This document shows positions 52,163 through 64,000 of a stretch of DNA of 64,000 nucleotides, in pieces (position 1 is the stretch's first letter; every line of letters begins with the position of its first letter). The stretch lies in NCBI GenBank assembly GCA_000514715.1, contig AZWL01000001.1, forward strand, positions 186-64,185, in the 5' to 3' direction. Origin of the DNA: Streptomyces sp. CNH099. GTDB lineage: Bacteria; Actinomycetota; Actinomycetes; Streptomycetales; Streptomycetaceae. The translations under genes and the position numbers were made by a program. Under the pieces are notes generated by a model. The model had not been told where the DNA came from. It searched no databases and saw nothing but the letters and a program-made list of their open reading frames with translations.

Positions 52163-53866
52163 TCAGTCCTCCGGCAGCTCCACCGGGGCGATGGCGTCGA
52201 AGACGTCCCCGGGCCCGGGGTTGACCGGGTCGGTGGCGCCGCCGAGGTGCCGCATGACGCCCCAGACCGCGTTCAGCGCCGTCTGGACCGCGCCCTCGGC
52301 CCAGCCCGCGGTCCAGGAGACGTCGTCGCCGGCCAGGAACAGCCCGCGCTTGCCCGGCGGCAGCGTCTCCTGCATGAAGTGGGTGAACAGCCGCCGCTGG
52401 TAGCGGTAGTGGCCGGGCAGGTTGGCCTTGAAGGCGCCCATGAAGTACGGCTCGTCCTCCCAGGAGACCGTCACCGGCGGGCCGATGACGTGCTTCCTGA
52501 TGTCGACGCCCGGATAGATCTCGCCGAGCGACTTGAGCATGACCTCCATCCGCTCCTCCGCCGGCAGGGGCAGCCACTTGAGGCTGTCGTCGCACCAGGT
52601 GTACGAGAGGCAGATCGCGGCCGGGCGGTCCGGGCCGTCGTCGAGGAGGTACGTGCCGCGGGTCATCCGGTCGGTGAGCGTCATGGACATCACGTCCCGC
52701 CCGGTCCGCTCGTCGCGGTCCAACCAGAACGGCCGGTCCACGGGCACGAACAGCTTCGAGGACGCCATGTAGTGGGTGCGCTCGACGGCGGTCCAGTGGT
52801 CGATGGGCAGCAGCTCGTCGGCGCAGTCGATCTTCGACAGGAGCATCCACGACTGGGCGGTGAAGACCGCGGCCCGGTAGGTGTGCACGTCGCCGGAGGC
52901 GTCGGTGACGGTGATGCGCTCCCCCGCGGCGCGGCCGAGCCGGGTGACGGCCGGACGCGGGGCGCCGCCGTCGTGCAGGGCGGCCAGCGACGTGCCCTGC
53001 GCCCAGTGCACGATCTTGTCCGGTGCGCGGTCCCACAGCCGCAGCGGCAGCTGCCGGCTGCCGCCGACGATGCCGCGGTGGTCGTCGTCGGCCTCGGTGT
53101 AGACGACGCGCAGGATCTCCAGGATGGAGTTGGGGAAGTCGGTGTCCCAGCCGCCGGTGCCGAAGCCGACCTGGCCGAAGATCTCCCGGTGCCGGAAGGA
53201 GCGGAAGGCCGGGGAGTCGCAGAGGAAGCCGTAGAAGGTCTGGTTGTCGAGCCGTTCGACCAGGCCGCCCCACAGCTCGCGGATGCGCGGCACGTCGCGC
53301 TCGCGGATGGCGCGGTTCATGGCCGAGAAGTCCGCGCCCTCCTCCAGGCACGCGGCCCAGGCGGCGGCGACGTCGCGGTAGACCTGCGGCAGGTCGTCGA
53401 CGGTGCGGGCGTAGTGCGACTCGCCCTTGAGGTCGACGACGGTGGAGGGGGTGCCGGGCGCCAGCGGGTTGGGAAACGGGCGGGTCTGCAGGCCGGTGAG
53501 GTCGATGTAGTGCCGCAGCGCCGTGGACGACGGCGGGAAGCGCATCGCGCCCATCTCGGCGGTGAGCGCGGGGTCGCAGCCGGGGAACGTCTCGGTGCGC
53601 AGCCGGCCGCCGATGCGGTCCGCCTCGTAGACCACCGGCCGCAGGCCCATCTTCATCAGCTCGTACGCGGTGACCAGGCCGGAGAGCCCGCCGCCGATGA
53701 CGGCGACCCGGGTGCCGTGCTCCGTCGCCGGTATCTGGCCGAGGCCGGCGGGGTGGCCGAGGTAGTCGTCGTACGCGAAGGGGAAGTCGGGGCCGAACAT
53801 GGTGATCGGCCGCCGGGGCGCCTCCTCTCCCGCGGGGTGGACGGCGGTGGGCACGGTGGACGTCAT
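52163..53866 (-). CDS. davB: L-lysine 2-monooxygenase (DavB-like flavoprotein)
   Basis: A 567-residue FAD-dependent amine-oxidase-family monooxygenase. The sequence follows Pseudomonas DavB closely: ITMFGPDFPFAYDDYLGHPA, FAD motif VIGGGLSGLVTAYELM, EMGAMRFPPSSTALRHYIDL, GQVGFGTGGWDTDFPNS, and the C-terminal FLAGDDVSWTAGWAEGAVQT. DavB converts L-lysine to 5-aminovaleramide with loss of CO2. The ATG at 53866 follows GAGGAG. The next gene upstream is the matching amidase, confirming the pathway. Phenylalanine or tryptophan monooxygenases are relatives, but overall similarity favours lysine. Confidence 0.88.
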   Translation of the reverse strand: MTSTVPTAVHPAGEEAPRRPITMFGPDFPFAYDDYLGHPAGLGQIPATEHGTRVAVIGGGLSGLVTAYELMKMGLRPVVYEADRIGGRLRTETFPGCDPALTAEMGAMRFPPSSTALRHYIDLTGLQTRPFPNPLAPGTPSTVVDLKGESHYARTVDDLPQVYRDVAAAWAACLEEGADFSAMNRAIRERDVPRIRELWGGLVERLDNQTFYGFLCDSPAFRSFRHREIFGQVGFGTGGWDTDFPNSILEILRVVYTEADDDHRGIVGGSRQLPLRLWDRAPDKIVHWAQGTSLAALHDGGAPRPAVTRLGRAAGERITVTDASGDVHTYRAAVFTAQSWMLLSKIDCADELLPIDHWTAVERTHYMASSKLFVPVDRPFWLDRDERTGRDVMSMTLTDRMTRGTYLLDDGPDRPAAICLSYTWCDDSLKWLPLPAEERMEVMLKSLGEIYPGVDIRKHVIGPPVTVSWEDEPYFMGAFKANLPGHYRYQRRLFTHFMQETLPPGKRGLFLAGDDVSWTAGWAEGAVQTALNAVWGVMRHLGGATDPVNPGPGDVFDAIAPVELPED

Positions 53867-53965
53867 CGGGCGGGGCTCCTCGGGCTTTCGGGCAGGGCGG
53901 CGCACGGGCCGGCGTCTGGGCGCGGGGGCGTGCGTACGGGCGGTGCTGGGTTGGGGGGAGGCGCG

Positions 53966-54754
53966 TCAGGCGTACAGCTCGGGCCTCAGGTCCGCGAGGT
54001 AGGTGTTGTCGCGGCGGGCGCAGGCGATCCGGGCCGGGTCGACGTCGGCGAGGACGAGGTCCTCGCCGGTGTGCCCGGCGCGGACGCGCACGGTGCCGTC
54101 GGGCGCGGCCAGGCAGCTCAGCCCGGCGAAGTGGTGCTCGCCCTCGGCGCCGACACGGTTGGCGTACGCGACGTACAGCTGGCTCTCGTAGGCGCGGGCG
54201 GGGACGAGGGTGCGGGCCACGAACTCGTACGGGCGCATCAGCGCGGTGGGCACGAGCAGCAGCTCGGTGCCCGCCAGCGCGTGCGCCCGCACGGCCTCGG
54301 GGAACTCCACGTCGTAGCAGATCAGCAGTCCGACGCGGAGGCCGTCGACGTCCGCCTGGACCACCTGGGTGCCGCCGGGGGTGAAGAACTTCCGCTCGAA
54401 GTCGCCGAAGAGGTGGGTCTTGCGGTAGTTCGCGAGCGGGTAGCCGTACGGGGCGATCAGCTGGGCGGCGTTGTACACGTCGGCGCCGTCCCGCTCCGGA
54501 TAGCCGTAGACGATGGACAGGCCGTGGTCGGCGGCTATGCCGGCGACGGCGCGGGCGCCCGGGCCGTCGGCCGGCTCCGCGCGGCCGGCCGGGTCGGTGG
54601 CGTACCCGCTGAGGAACAGCTCGGCGGCGACCAGCAGCCGGGCGCCCCCGGCGGCGGCGGTCCGGGCGGCGGCCTCCAGCGCGGCGAGCCCCTCCTGCCT
54701 GCTCGGGGGCGTTCCGGTCGGCCCCTGGAGCAAAGCGATGCGCAGCGGCGCCAT
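53966..54754 (-). CDS. davA: 5-aminovaleramide amidase (DavA-like nitrilase-superfamily hydrolase)
   Basis: A 262-residue carbon-nitrogen hydrolase. The Glu-Lys-Cys triad is visible in AAELFLSGY, NYRKTHLFG and LLICYDVEFPE. IVYGYPERDG and the ending TYLADLRPELY match DavA. It hydrolyses 5-aminovaleramide to 5-aminovalerate and ammonia, the step after lysine 2-monooxygenase, whose gene lies 100 bases downstream on the same strand. The ATG at 54754 follows GAGG. The later steps to glutarate (DavT, DavD) are not in the window. Confidence 0.88.
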   Translation of the reverse strand: MAPLRIALLQGPTGTPPSRQEGLAALEAAARTAAAGGARLLVAAELFLSGYATDPAGRAEPADGPGARAVAGIAADHGLSIVYGYPERDGADVYNAAQLIAPYGYPLANYRKTHLFGDFERKFFTPGGTQVVQADVDGLRVGLLICYDVEFPEAVRAHALAGTELLLVPTALMRPYEFVARTLVPARAYESQLYVAYANRVGAEGEHHFAGLSCLAAPDGTVRVRAGHTGEDLVLADVDPARIACARRDNTYLADLRPELYA

Positions 54755-54909
54755 GTGCAACCTCGCAGGCGGGTGGTGCGGTCTGTTCCACTCGACCGTA
54801 CGTCCTGCGCGAGGCCCGGTACAAGGCCGGTCGATTGCGTCCGACCAGGCGATTCGTTGCGTGTGCCGGAGTCCGGGCGGTGATCCGTTGCGCGCGGGCC
54901 GGCGGCCGC

Positions 54910-55365
54910 TCAGAGCGGTGGGTCGGGGGCGTAGCGGCGCACGAGCGGGGAGAGGACGAGGACCGATCTGGTGCGCTCGACGAACGGCTCTCCGGCGATC
55001 CGTTCCAGCACCTCTTCGAAGTGGCGCATGTCGGTGGCGAAGATCTGCACGACGGCGTCGGCGTCGCCGGTGACCGTGGAGGCGGAGGCCACCTCGGCGT
55101 AGCGCGACAGCGCACGGCGGATGTCGGCGGGCCCGGTGTTGGAGCGGCAGTACAGCTCGACGTAGCCCTCCGTGGCCCAGCCGAGCGCGCCGGGGTCGAC
55201 ACGTACGGTGAAGCCGGTGACGGCGCCGGCCGCGCGCAGCCGGTCCACGCGGCGCTTGACCGCGGGCGCGGAGAGCCCGACCTCGGCGCCGATGTCGGCG
55301 TAGGTGCGGCGGGCGTCCTCGGCGAGGGCGCGCACGATCCGCTCGTCCAGCTCGTCGAGTCGCAT
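54910..55365 (-). CDS. Lrp/AsnC-family regulator, likely of davAB
   Basis: A 151-residue regulator. The N-terminal helix-turn-helix (RTYADIGAEVGLSAPAVKRR, VDRLRAAGAVTGFTV) and C-terminal RAM domain (GYVELYCRSNTGPADIRR, VTGDADAVVQIFA) are typical. It is encoded 155 bases upstream of davA in the same direction. Because Lrp proteins sense amino acids, lysine or a catabolite is the probable effector. No strong ribosome site precedes the ATG. Confidence 0.88.
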   Translation of the reverse strand: MRLDELDERIVRALAEDARRTYADIGAEVGLSAPAVKRRVDRLRAAGAVTGFTVRVDPGALGWATEGYVELYCRSNTGPADIRRALSRYAEVASASTVTGDADAVVQIFATDMRHFEEVLERIAGEPFVERTRSVLVLSPLVRRYAPDPPL

Positions 55366-55424
55366 GTCCGCAGTACACCATGCCCGGCCGGTCCGCTCCC
55401 GCCCCGGCCGGCGCCGGGGTGCCG

Positions 55425-57342
<1,918 letters not shown>

Positions 57343-57403
57343 CCCCCGGCGCCCCGGGAGCAGGGCGGACAGCTGACGCCCCAGGTGGAGGAGGCGACCT
57401 CAG

Positions 57404-57778
57404 ATGGCGGTGCCGACCGGTGAACTCGGCCGCGAAGCCCTCGTCCGTTACCTTGAGGACGGGTTCGCCTGCGCACAGGCGTGCGCGGAGTGCGCGACGG
57501 CGTGCCTGCAGCCCGCCGGGCCGGCCGAGCCGAACGCGGCCCAGCGCCTGGACCTGCGGTGCGCGGACGTCTGCGAGCACACCTCGCGAATGCTCACCCA
57601 GCACGGCCGGTACGACGTGCCGGGCCTGCGGGCCCAGGTCGAGCTGTGCGCCGCGACCTGCGCGGCCTGCGCGGAGGACTACGAGCGGCTGGCCGCCTCG
57701 CCGCGGGCGGCGGAGCGGGCCGAGGCGTGCCGCCGCTGCGAGCAGGCGTGCCGCGGCTTCCTCGGGAGCCTCGCCTGA
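57404..57778 (+). CDS. Cysteine-rich four-helix-bundle protein (DUF326, copper-storage type)
   Basis: A 124-residue helical protein with about 14 cysteines placed mostly every three or four residues: CAQACAECATACLQ, CADVCEHTS, CAATCAACAEDYE and CRRCEQACRGF. This pattern lines a four-helix bundle in DUF326/Csp-like proteins that store copper(I) or bind other soft metals in the cytosol. No copper chaperone or exporter gene is next to it. The ATG follows GGAGGAGG. It directly follows the Pro-Gly repeat gene. Confidence 0.88.
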   Translation: MAVPTGELGREALVRYLEDGFACAQACAECATACLQPAGPAEPNAAQRLDLRCADVCEHTSRMLTQHGRYDVPGLRAQVELCAATCAACAEDYERLAASPRAAERAEACRRCEQACRGFLGSLA

Positions 57779-57794
57779 CACGCGGCCGCGCTCG

Positions 57795-57823
57795 ACTCCC
57801 GTGCGGCCGGGCCGCACGGGAGT
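57795..57823. terminator. Terminator between convergent genes
   Basis: A perfect 13-bp stem (57795-57807 with 57811-57823) and a 3-base loop, between the Cys-rich gene and the convergent DUF2993 gene. Confidence 0.85.
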
Positions 57824-57839
57824 GCCCCGCGGCGCGGTC

Positions 57840-58544
57840 TCAGCCCGCGACCCGGATCCCCTCGCCCGCCACGTCGACCACGATGCCGTCCTCGGTCGCC
57901 GTGACCATGTCGATCCGCACCCCGTCCGGCAGCCCGCCCACCTGCCGGTCGACGTCGACGGCGCCGCGGACCGCCTCCTCGGCGCCGGGCGCGCCGGCGG
58001 CCGGGATCTCCTCGGCGTGCAGCCGGATGGTGTCGCCGCCCGCGGACTCGACCGTGGAGAGCACCTCGACCGGCTCCGGCGCGCCCAGCGCCGCGGCGCT
58101 CGCGGTGACCTTCACCCTGCCGTCGCCGCCGTAGGCGAAGGTGACGCCCTGCCGGCCGGCCACGGCCGTGAGCGCCTCGTACGCGATGAGGGCGGAGCCC
58201 GCGGCGCTCTCCGCGGTCGCGCCGCCGTAGTCCTCGTCCAGGTCGACGCCGCTCAGCTCGACGTCGAACTCGGAGACCAGCAGCCGCTCGCCGGTGCCGG
58301 AGGCGGCCGCGTCCGCGCGGATGCCGGTCATCGTCACGTCGACGTCGTCGAGGCGCTTGCCGGCGATCTGGGTGAGGAACGGGAAGCCGTTGATGGACAC
58401 CTCCGTGCTGCCCTCCAGCCCCTGTCTGGCCTGGATCTTCTCCGCCACCCTCCCCTCGGCCACGTACACGGTCAGCCGGTCCGCGGCGACGAGGAGCACG
58501 CCGAGCACGAGGCACACCACGCACACGATCCGCAGTCCACGCAT
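57840..58544 (-). CDS. DUF2993/LmeA-like exported lipid-binding protein
   Basis: A 234-residue protein with an N-terminal signal or anchor (LRIVCVVCLVLGVLLVAADR). The mature part begins LTVYVAEGRVAEKIQARQGL, then SINGFPFLTQIAGKRLDDVD, characteristic of DUF2993. The mycobacterial member LmeA binds phospholipid and helps maintain mannan elongation in the cell envelope. The exact role here is unknown. It converges with the Cys-rich gene, with a terminator between them. Confidence 0.85.
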   Translation of the reverse strand: MRGLRIVCVVCLVLGVLLVAADRLTVYVAEGRVAEKIQARQGLEGSTEVSINGFPFLTQIAGKRLDDVDVTMTGIRADAAASGTGERLLVSEFDVELSGVDLDEDYGGATAESAAGSALIAYEALTAVAGRQGVTFAYGGDGRVKVTASAAALGAPEPVEVLSTVESAGGDTIRLHAEEIPAAGAPGAEEAVRGAVDVDRQVGGLPDGVRIDMVTATEDGIVVDVAGEGIRVAG

Positions 58545-58644
58545 GAGTCAGATCCCCCCGGAAGCGTCGTTGCCGCGACCCTATCCCGTCCCGTACGCCC
58601 TTCCGGCGGTGCCGGCCAGGTGTGACGCATTCCTGACGGAGTGA

Positions 58645-60960
<2,316 letters not shown>

Positions 60961-60995
60961 GCACCGCGGGCCGCGCCCCGCACCCGTACCGCCGC

Positions 60996-61028
60996 CACCG
61001 CCCGGCCGGAGCCCCCGGCCGGGCGGTG
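60996..61028. terminator. Terminator after icd
   Basis: A perfect 14-bp stem (60996-61009 with 61015-61028) and a 5-base loop between icd and the convergent lyase gene. Confidence 0.88.
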
Positions 61029-61063
61029 CCGTGCCTGGCGGTGCCCTGTCGGGCCGTGCCGGG

Positions 61064-61975
61064 TCAGGCCGTGCGGTGGCGGGCCAGCCGCAGGGTGCGG
61101 CGGGCCTCGGCCACCACGGCGGCGTCGACGAAGCGGCCGTCCGGCAGCGCGAGGGCGCCCGCGTCCGTGGCCGCCGCGGCGGCGATCTCCTCGGCCCGTT
61201 CGGCCTCCTGCCGGGTGGGCAGGAACGCGCGCTCGATCACCGGCAGCTGCCGGGGGTGGATCGCCGTACGGCCCAGGAAGCCCAGGGCCCGGCCCGCGGC
61301 ACAGGAGCGGGCGAGCCCGTCGAGGTCGGCGACGTCCGGGTACACCGACTGCGCGGGTGGGGGCAGCCCCGCGGCGCGGGCGGCGACGACGGCCCGGCCG
61401 CGCGGCCAGACGAGCCCCGCGTCGTCGGCGACGCCCAGCTCGGCGCGCAGGTCGGCCTCGCCGAGCGCGATGCCGCGCACGGCGGGGTGCGCGGCGGCGA
61501 TCTCGTAGGCGCGCTCGACGCCGAGGGCGGATTCGAGGAGCGGGTAGAGCGGCGGCACGCCGCCGGCCGCGCGGGCGGCGGCCGCCACCCGCAGCACCTC
61601 CTCCCGGCCGCCGGTCTTCGGCAGCCGGAGCCCGGCCAGGCCCGGGAGCGGGGCCAGCGTGCGCAGTTCGCCGTCCGCCAGCGGCCCGGCGAGCGCGTTG
61701 ACGCGGACGTGCACCGGCACCGGGCCGGGGCGCGGTTCGCTCAGCAGCTCCGCGGTGGCGGCCAGCGCGTACGGCTTGCGCTCGGGCGCCACCGCGTCCT
61801 CCAGGTCGACCAGCACCACGTCCGCGCCGCTGTGCAGCGCCTTGGCGACCACCGCGGGCCGGTCCCCGGGGACGTACAGCCACGTCAGGTACGTGTCCTG
61901 CCCGGCCGGGTCCGCGGCCGCCCCGGCTCCGGCCGCCGGGTCCGGCGCGACAGCGGACGTGCGCGGGGCGCTCAC
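61064..61975 (-). CDS. CitE-like acyl-CoA lyase (HpcH/HpaI aldolase family)
   Basis: A 303-residue beta-lyase of the CitE/malyl-CoA lyase group. Landmarks: LYVPGDRPAVVAKALHSGAD, VLVDLEDAVAPERK with the metal Asp-Glu pair, LPKTGGREE, PLLESALGVE and GRTAIHPRQLPVIERAF. Such enzymes split or form malyl-, citramalyl- or related CoA thioesters. Its GTG start overlaps the stop of the CoA-transferase gene (GTGA), so both act together. The first 25 residues are Ala/Pro-rich and disordered. Confidence 0.88.
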   Translation of the reverse strand: MSAPRTSAVAPDPAAGAGAAADPAGQDTYLTWLYVPGDRPAVVAKALHSGADVVLVDLEDAVAPERKPYALAATAELLSEPRPGPVPVHVRVNALAGPLADGELRTLAPLPGLAGLRLPKTGGREEVLRVAAAARAAGGVPPLYPLLESALGVERAYEIAAAHPAVRGIALGEADLRAELGVADDAGLVWPRGRAVVAARAAGLPPPAQSVYPDVADLDGLARSCAAGRALGFLGRTAIHPRQLPVIERAFLPTRQEAERAEEIAAAAATDAGALALPDGRFVDAAVVAEARRTLRLARHRTA

Positions 61976-63225
61976 ACCGCCCCCTCGTCCCGCAGCCCGG
62001 CTATCTCCGCGCCGGTCAGCCCCAGTTCGGCCAGCACCGCGTCGGTGTCCGCGCCGTGCGGCCGGCCCGCCCAGCGGATCGCGCCCGGGGTCTCGGAGAG
62101 CCGGAAGAGCACGTTCTGCATCTTCACGGTGCCCAGTTCGGCGTCCTCGACCTCGGTGATGGAGCCCAGTGCCCGGTACTGCTCGTCGGCCATCACGTCC
62201 CGCACGTCGTACACCGGCGCCACCGCCGCCTGCGCCTCGTCGAACGCGGCGACGACCGTCGCGGCGTCGTGCCGCGCGATCCACCCGCCCACCGCCTCGT
62301 CCAGCTCGTCGGCGTGCCGCGCCCGGCCCGCACCGCTGCCGAACCACGGCTCCGCGGCCAGCTCGGGCCGCCCGACCAGCCGCACCACCCGCTCGGCGAC
62401 GGACTGCGCGGAGGTGGAGACGGCCAGCCAGCGGCCGTCGGCGGTGCGGTAGGTGTTGCGCGGCGCGTTGTTGGTGGAGCGGTTGCCGGTGCGCGGCTGG
62501 ACGTAGCCGAGCTGGTCGTACCAGACCGGCTGCGGGCCGAGCACGGTCAGCATCGGCTCGATGATCGCCATGTCGACCACCTGCCCGCGGCCGGTGCGCT
62601 CCCGCCCGGCGAGCGCGGTCATCACGGCGTACGCGGTGGAGAGCGCGGCGACGGAGTCCGCGAGCCCGAACGGCGGCAGCGTCGGCGGGCCGTCCGGCTC
62701 GCCGGTGACCGCGGCGAAGCCGCTCATCGCCTCGGCGAGGGTGCCGAAGCCGGGGCGGCGCGAGTACGGGCCGAACTGGCCGAAGCCGGTGACCCGGGCG
62801 AGCACGAGGCGGGGGTTGGCGGCGGACAGCTCCGCCCAGCCGAGCCCCCACTTCTCCAGCGTCCCGGGGCGGAAGTTCTCGACGACCACGTCGGCTCCGG
62901 CGGCCAGCCGCAGCAGCACGTCCCGTCCGCCGGGCGTGGACAGGTCGAGGGTGAGGTTCTTCTTGTTGCGGCCGAGCAGCTTCCACCACAGGCCGACGCC
63001 GTCCTTGGCCGGCCCGTGGCCGCGGGAGGGGTCGGGCTTGGCGGGGTGCTCGACCTTGACGACCTCGGCGCCGAAGTCGCCGAGCATGGTCGCGGCCAGC
63101 GGGCCGGCGAAGAGGGTCGCGAGGTCCAGGACGCGCAGTCCGGCGAGCGGAGCCTGCGGCGTCGCGGAGACGGAGGTGTCGGCGGAGGAAGCATCGGAGA
63201 CGTCGGAGGCGGGGGTGTCGGTCAT
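61972..63225 (-). CDS. CaiB/BaiF-type CoA transferase
   Basis: A 417-residue family III CoA transferase. After an Ala/Ser/Asp-rich leader, the core begins GLRVLDLATLFAGPLAATML and GAEVVKVEHPAKPDPSRGHG; LGRNKKNLTLDLSTPGGRDV and FRPGTLEKWGLGWAEL are typical. It moves CoA between carboxylic acids and is expected to supply the CoA ester used by the overlapping lyase. Formyl-CoA, itaconate- and mesaconate-type transferases share this fold; the acid here cannot be decided. Confidence 0.9.
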   Translation of the reverse strand: MTDTPASDVSDASSADTSVSATPQAPLAGLRVLDLATLFAGPLAATMLGDFGAEVVKVEHPAKPDPSRGHGPAKDGVGLWWKLLGRNKKNLTLDLSTPGGRDVLLRLAAGADVVVENFRPGTLEKWGLGWAELSAANPRLVLARVTGFGQFGPYSRRPGFGTLAEAMSGFAAVTGEPDGPPTLPPFGLADSVAALSTAYAVMTALAGRERTGRGQVVDMAIIEPMLTVLGPQPVWYDQLGYVQPRTGNRSTNNAPRNTYRTADGRWLAVSTSAQSVAERVVRLVGRPELAAEPWFGSGAGRARHADELDEAVGGWIARHDAATVVAAFDEAQAAVAPVYDVRDVMADEQYRALGSITEVEDAELGTVKMQNVLFRLSETPGAIRWAGRPHGADTDAVLAELGLTGAEIAGLRDEGAV

Positions 63226-63313
63226 GGTGTCGCGCCTTCCTCGGTGGTGCGGGTGGTGCGGGTGGTGTGCGGGGCCGCGGGGGCGCGGGCCGCGCGCCCG
63301 CGGGGTACGCGGG

Positions 63314-64000
63314 TCACGGGACCCCGGCCGCCAGCCGGTCGATCTCCGCGCGCGCCGGCATGGCGGACGACGCGCCCGGCCGCTGCACGGCGAGCGCCGC
63401 GGCGGCCGACGCCCACGCCATCGCCGCCGGCATCGGCCGGCCCTCGGCGTACGCCACGCACAGCGCGCCGACGAAGGTGTCGCCCGCGGCCGTGGTGTCG
63501 ACGGCCCGGACCGCGACCGCCGGCACGGCGACCGGCTCCCGGCCGCGCGCCGCGTACAGGCTGCCCGCGCCGCCGAGGGTGACGACGACCTCCGGCACCC
63601 GCTCCAGCAGCGCCGCGGCGGCCTCGTACGGGTCGGACCTGCCGGTGAGCGCGGCGGCCTCGTGCTCGTTGGGGACGAGGAGGTCGGTGGCGGCGAGCAG
63701 CCGCTCGGGCAGCGGGCGAGCGGGGGCGGGGGTGAGCACGGTGCGTACGCCGTGCCCGCGGGCCGCCTCGGCGGCGGCCACGACGCCGGCCACCGGCAGC
63801 TCCAGCTGCAGCAGGAGCGTGCCGGCGGCGGCGATGCGGTCCGCGTCGCCGGCGGCGAGGGAGGTGACGGCGGCGTTGGCGCCGGGGACGACGACGATGG
63901 AGTTGCCGCCGGCGTCGTCGACGACGATGTGCGCGGTGCCGCTGGCGCCGCCGGCGGTGCGCAGCCCGGCGGTGTCCACGCCGGCGCCGTCGAGCGCGGC
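63314..64000 (-). CDS. PfkB-family carbohydrate kinase (ribokinase-like), partial
   Basis: The C-terminal 228 residues of a PfkB kinase; the start lies beyond base 64000. The part visible includes IVVVPGANAAVTS, the ATP-binding LVPNEHEAAALTG, VVTLGGAGSLYA and the catalytic-base motif DTTAAGDTFVGAL. The sequence is closest to ribokinases, though other sugars are possible. It is transcribed in the same direction as the CoA-transferase 88 bases downstream. Confidence 0.9.
   Translation of the reverse strand, partial: AALDGAGVDTAGLRTAGGASGTAHIVVDDAGGNSIVVVPGANAAVTSLAAGDADRIAAAGTLLLQLELPVAGVVAAAEAARGHGVRTVLTPAPARPLPERLLAATDLLVPNEHEAAALTGRSDPYEAAAALLERVPEVVVTLGGAGSLYAARGREPVAVPAVAVRAVDTTAAGDTFVGALCVAYAEGRPMPAAMAWASAAAALAVQRPGASSAMPARAEIDRLAAGVP

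Noticed and set aside
52163..54754. Indole-3-acetamide auxin pathway (tryptophan monooxygenase plus amidase)
   Set aside because: The oxygenase matches DavB along its full length and the amidase belongs to the nitrilase superfamily like DavA, not to the amidase-signature family of IaaH. Lysine is the better call.
51819..55202. A 1127-codon open frame on the minus strand
   Set aside because: It overlaps davB and davA in another frame and shows only low-complexity Arg/Pro/Ala sequence, while the dav genes have catalytic motifs and ribosome sites.

Overview
The window is chromosomal DNA from a high-GC actinomycete, almost certainly Streptomyces or a close relative. Third codon positions are strongly G/C. 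GTG and TTG starts are common, and neighbouring genes are often coupled through ATGA or GTGA overlaps. Three genes carry the rare TTA codon that marks bldA dependence. The hallmark genes rbpA, fxsA, ppm1, ribM and a monomeric icd are all present. No rRNA, tRNA, CRISPR array, insertion sequence or prophage was seen.

Layout. 1-5.9 kb: the 5' end of dnaE, a membrane PP2C phosphatase and a small membrane protein (both with TTA codons), an ECF sigma factor translationally coupled to a membrane-anchored partner, and a TetR repressor divergent from an aldo/keto reductase. 5.9-9.2 kb: a secreted GH5 mannanase behind a CebR-type box, then an MtaD-type deaminase. 9.3-14.7 kb: a polyol uptake and oxidation operon (DeoR regulator with a TTA codon, lipoprotein, two permeases, zinc dehydrogenase) without its own ATPase. 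14.7-17.3 kb: a decayed gene remnant and a PAS-GAF-PP2C-HATPase protein whose N-terminus is split by a frameshift. 17.4-22 kb: a stand-alone cytochrome b (QcrB) and an iron-box-controlled pair (penicillin-acylase-like Ntn hydrolase plus AlcB-type acyltransferase) resembling the accessory desG/desH genes of desferrioxamine clusters. 22-28 kb: an anti-sigma-type ATPase, a PhoD-like phosphatase, an orphan MalK-type ATPase, and a small membrane protein with an FtsK-like protein that lacks the Walker A lysine.

28-42.5 kb: a MocR regulator divergent from a YczE-type membrane protein; rbpA with a textbook SigR promoter; fxsA-ppm1; an amidohydrolase; an Lrp regulator; an acyl-CoA dehydrogenase; a TetR repressor with three tandem operators controlling an SDR and a SugE/Gdx exporter; a GNAT; a Tat-exported C39-like protease; and a P-loop kinase-like protein. 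42.6-44.8 kb: a probable C-rich-loop small RNA (6C-like) and a TPR/AAA+ CbxX-EccA-like ATPase. 44.9-51.2 kb (minus strand): an FMN riboswitch followed by ribD-ribE-ribM-ribBA-ribH-hisE-hisG and a PH-like membrane protein. 51.4-64 kb: a DUF5995 protein, lysine 2-monooxygenase and 5-aminovaleramidase (davB, davA) with an Lrp regulator, guaB1, a Pro-Gly repeat protein next to a Cys-rich four-helix protein, a DUF2993 protein, icd, a CoA-transferase/CitE-like lyase pair and a partial PfkB kinase.

Most of the window is ordinary conserved chromosome. The most distinctive loci are the iron-box acylase/acyltransferase pair, the small RNA at 42.6 kb, the frameshifted phosphatase with its upstream remnant, the triple TetR operator, and the Pro-Gly repeat gene.
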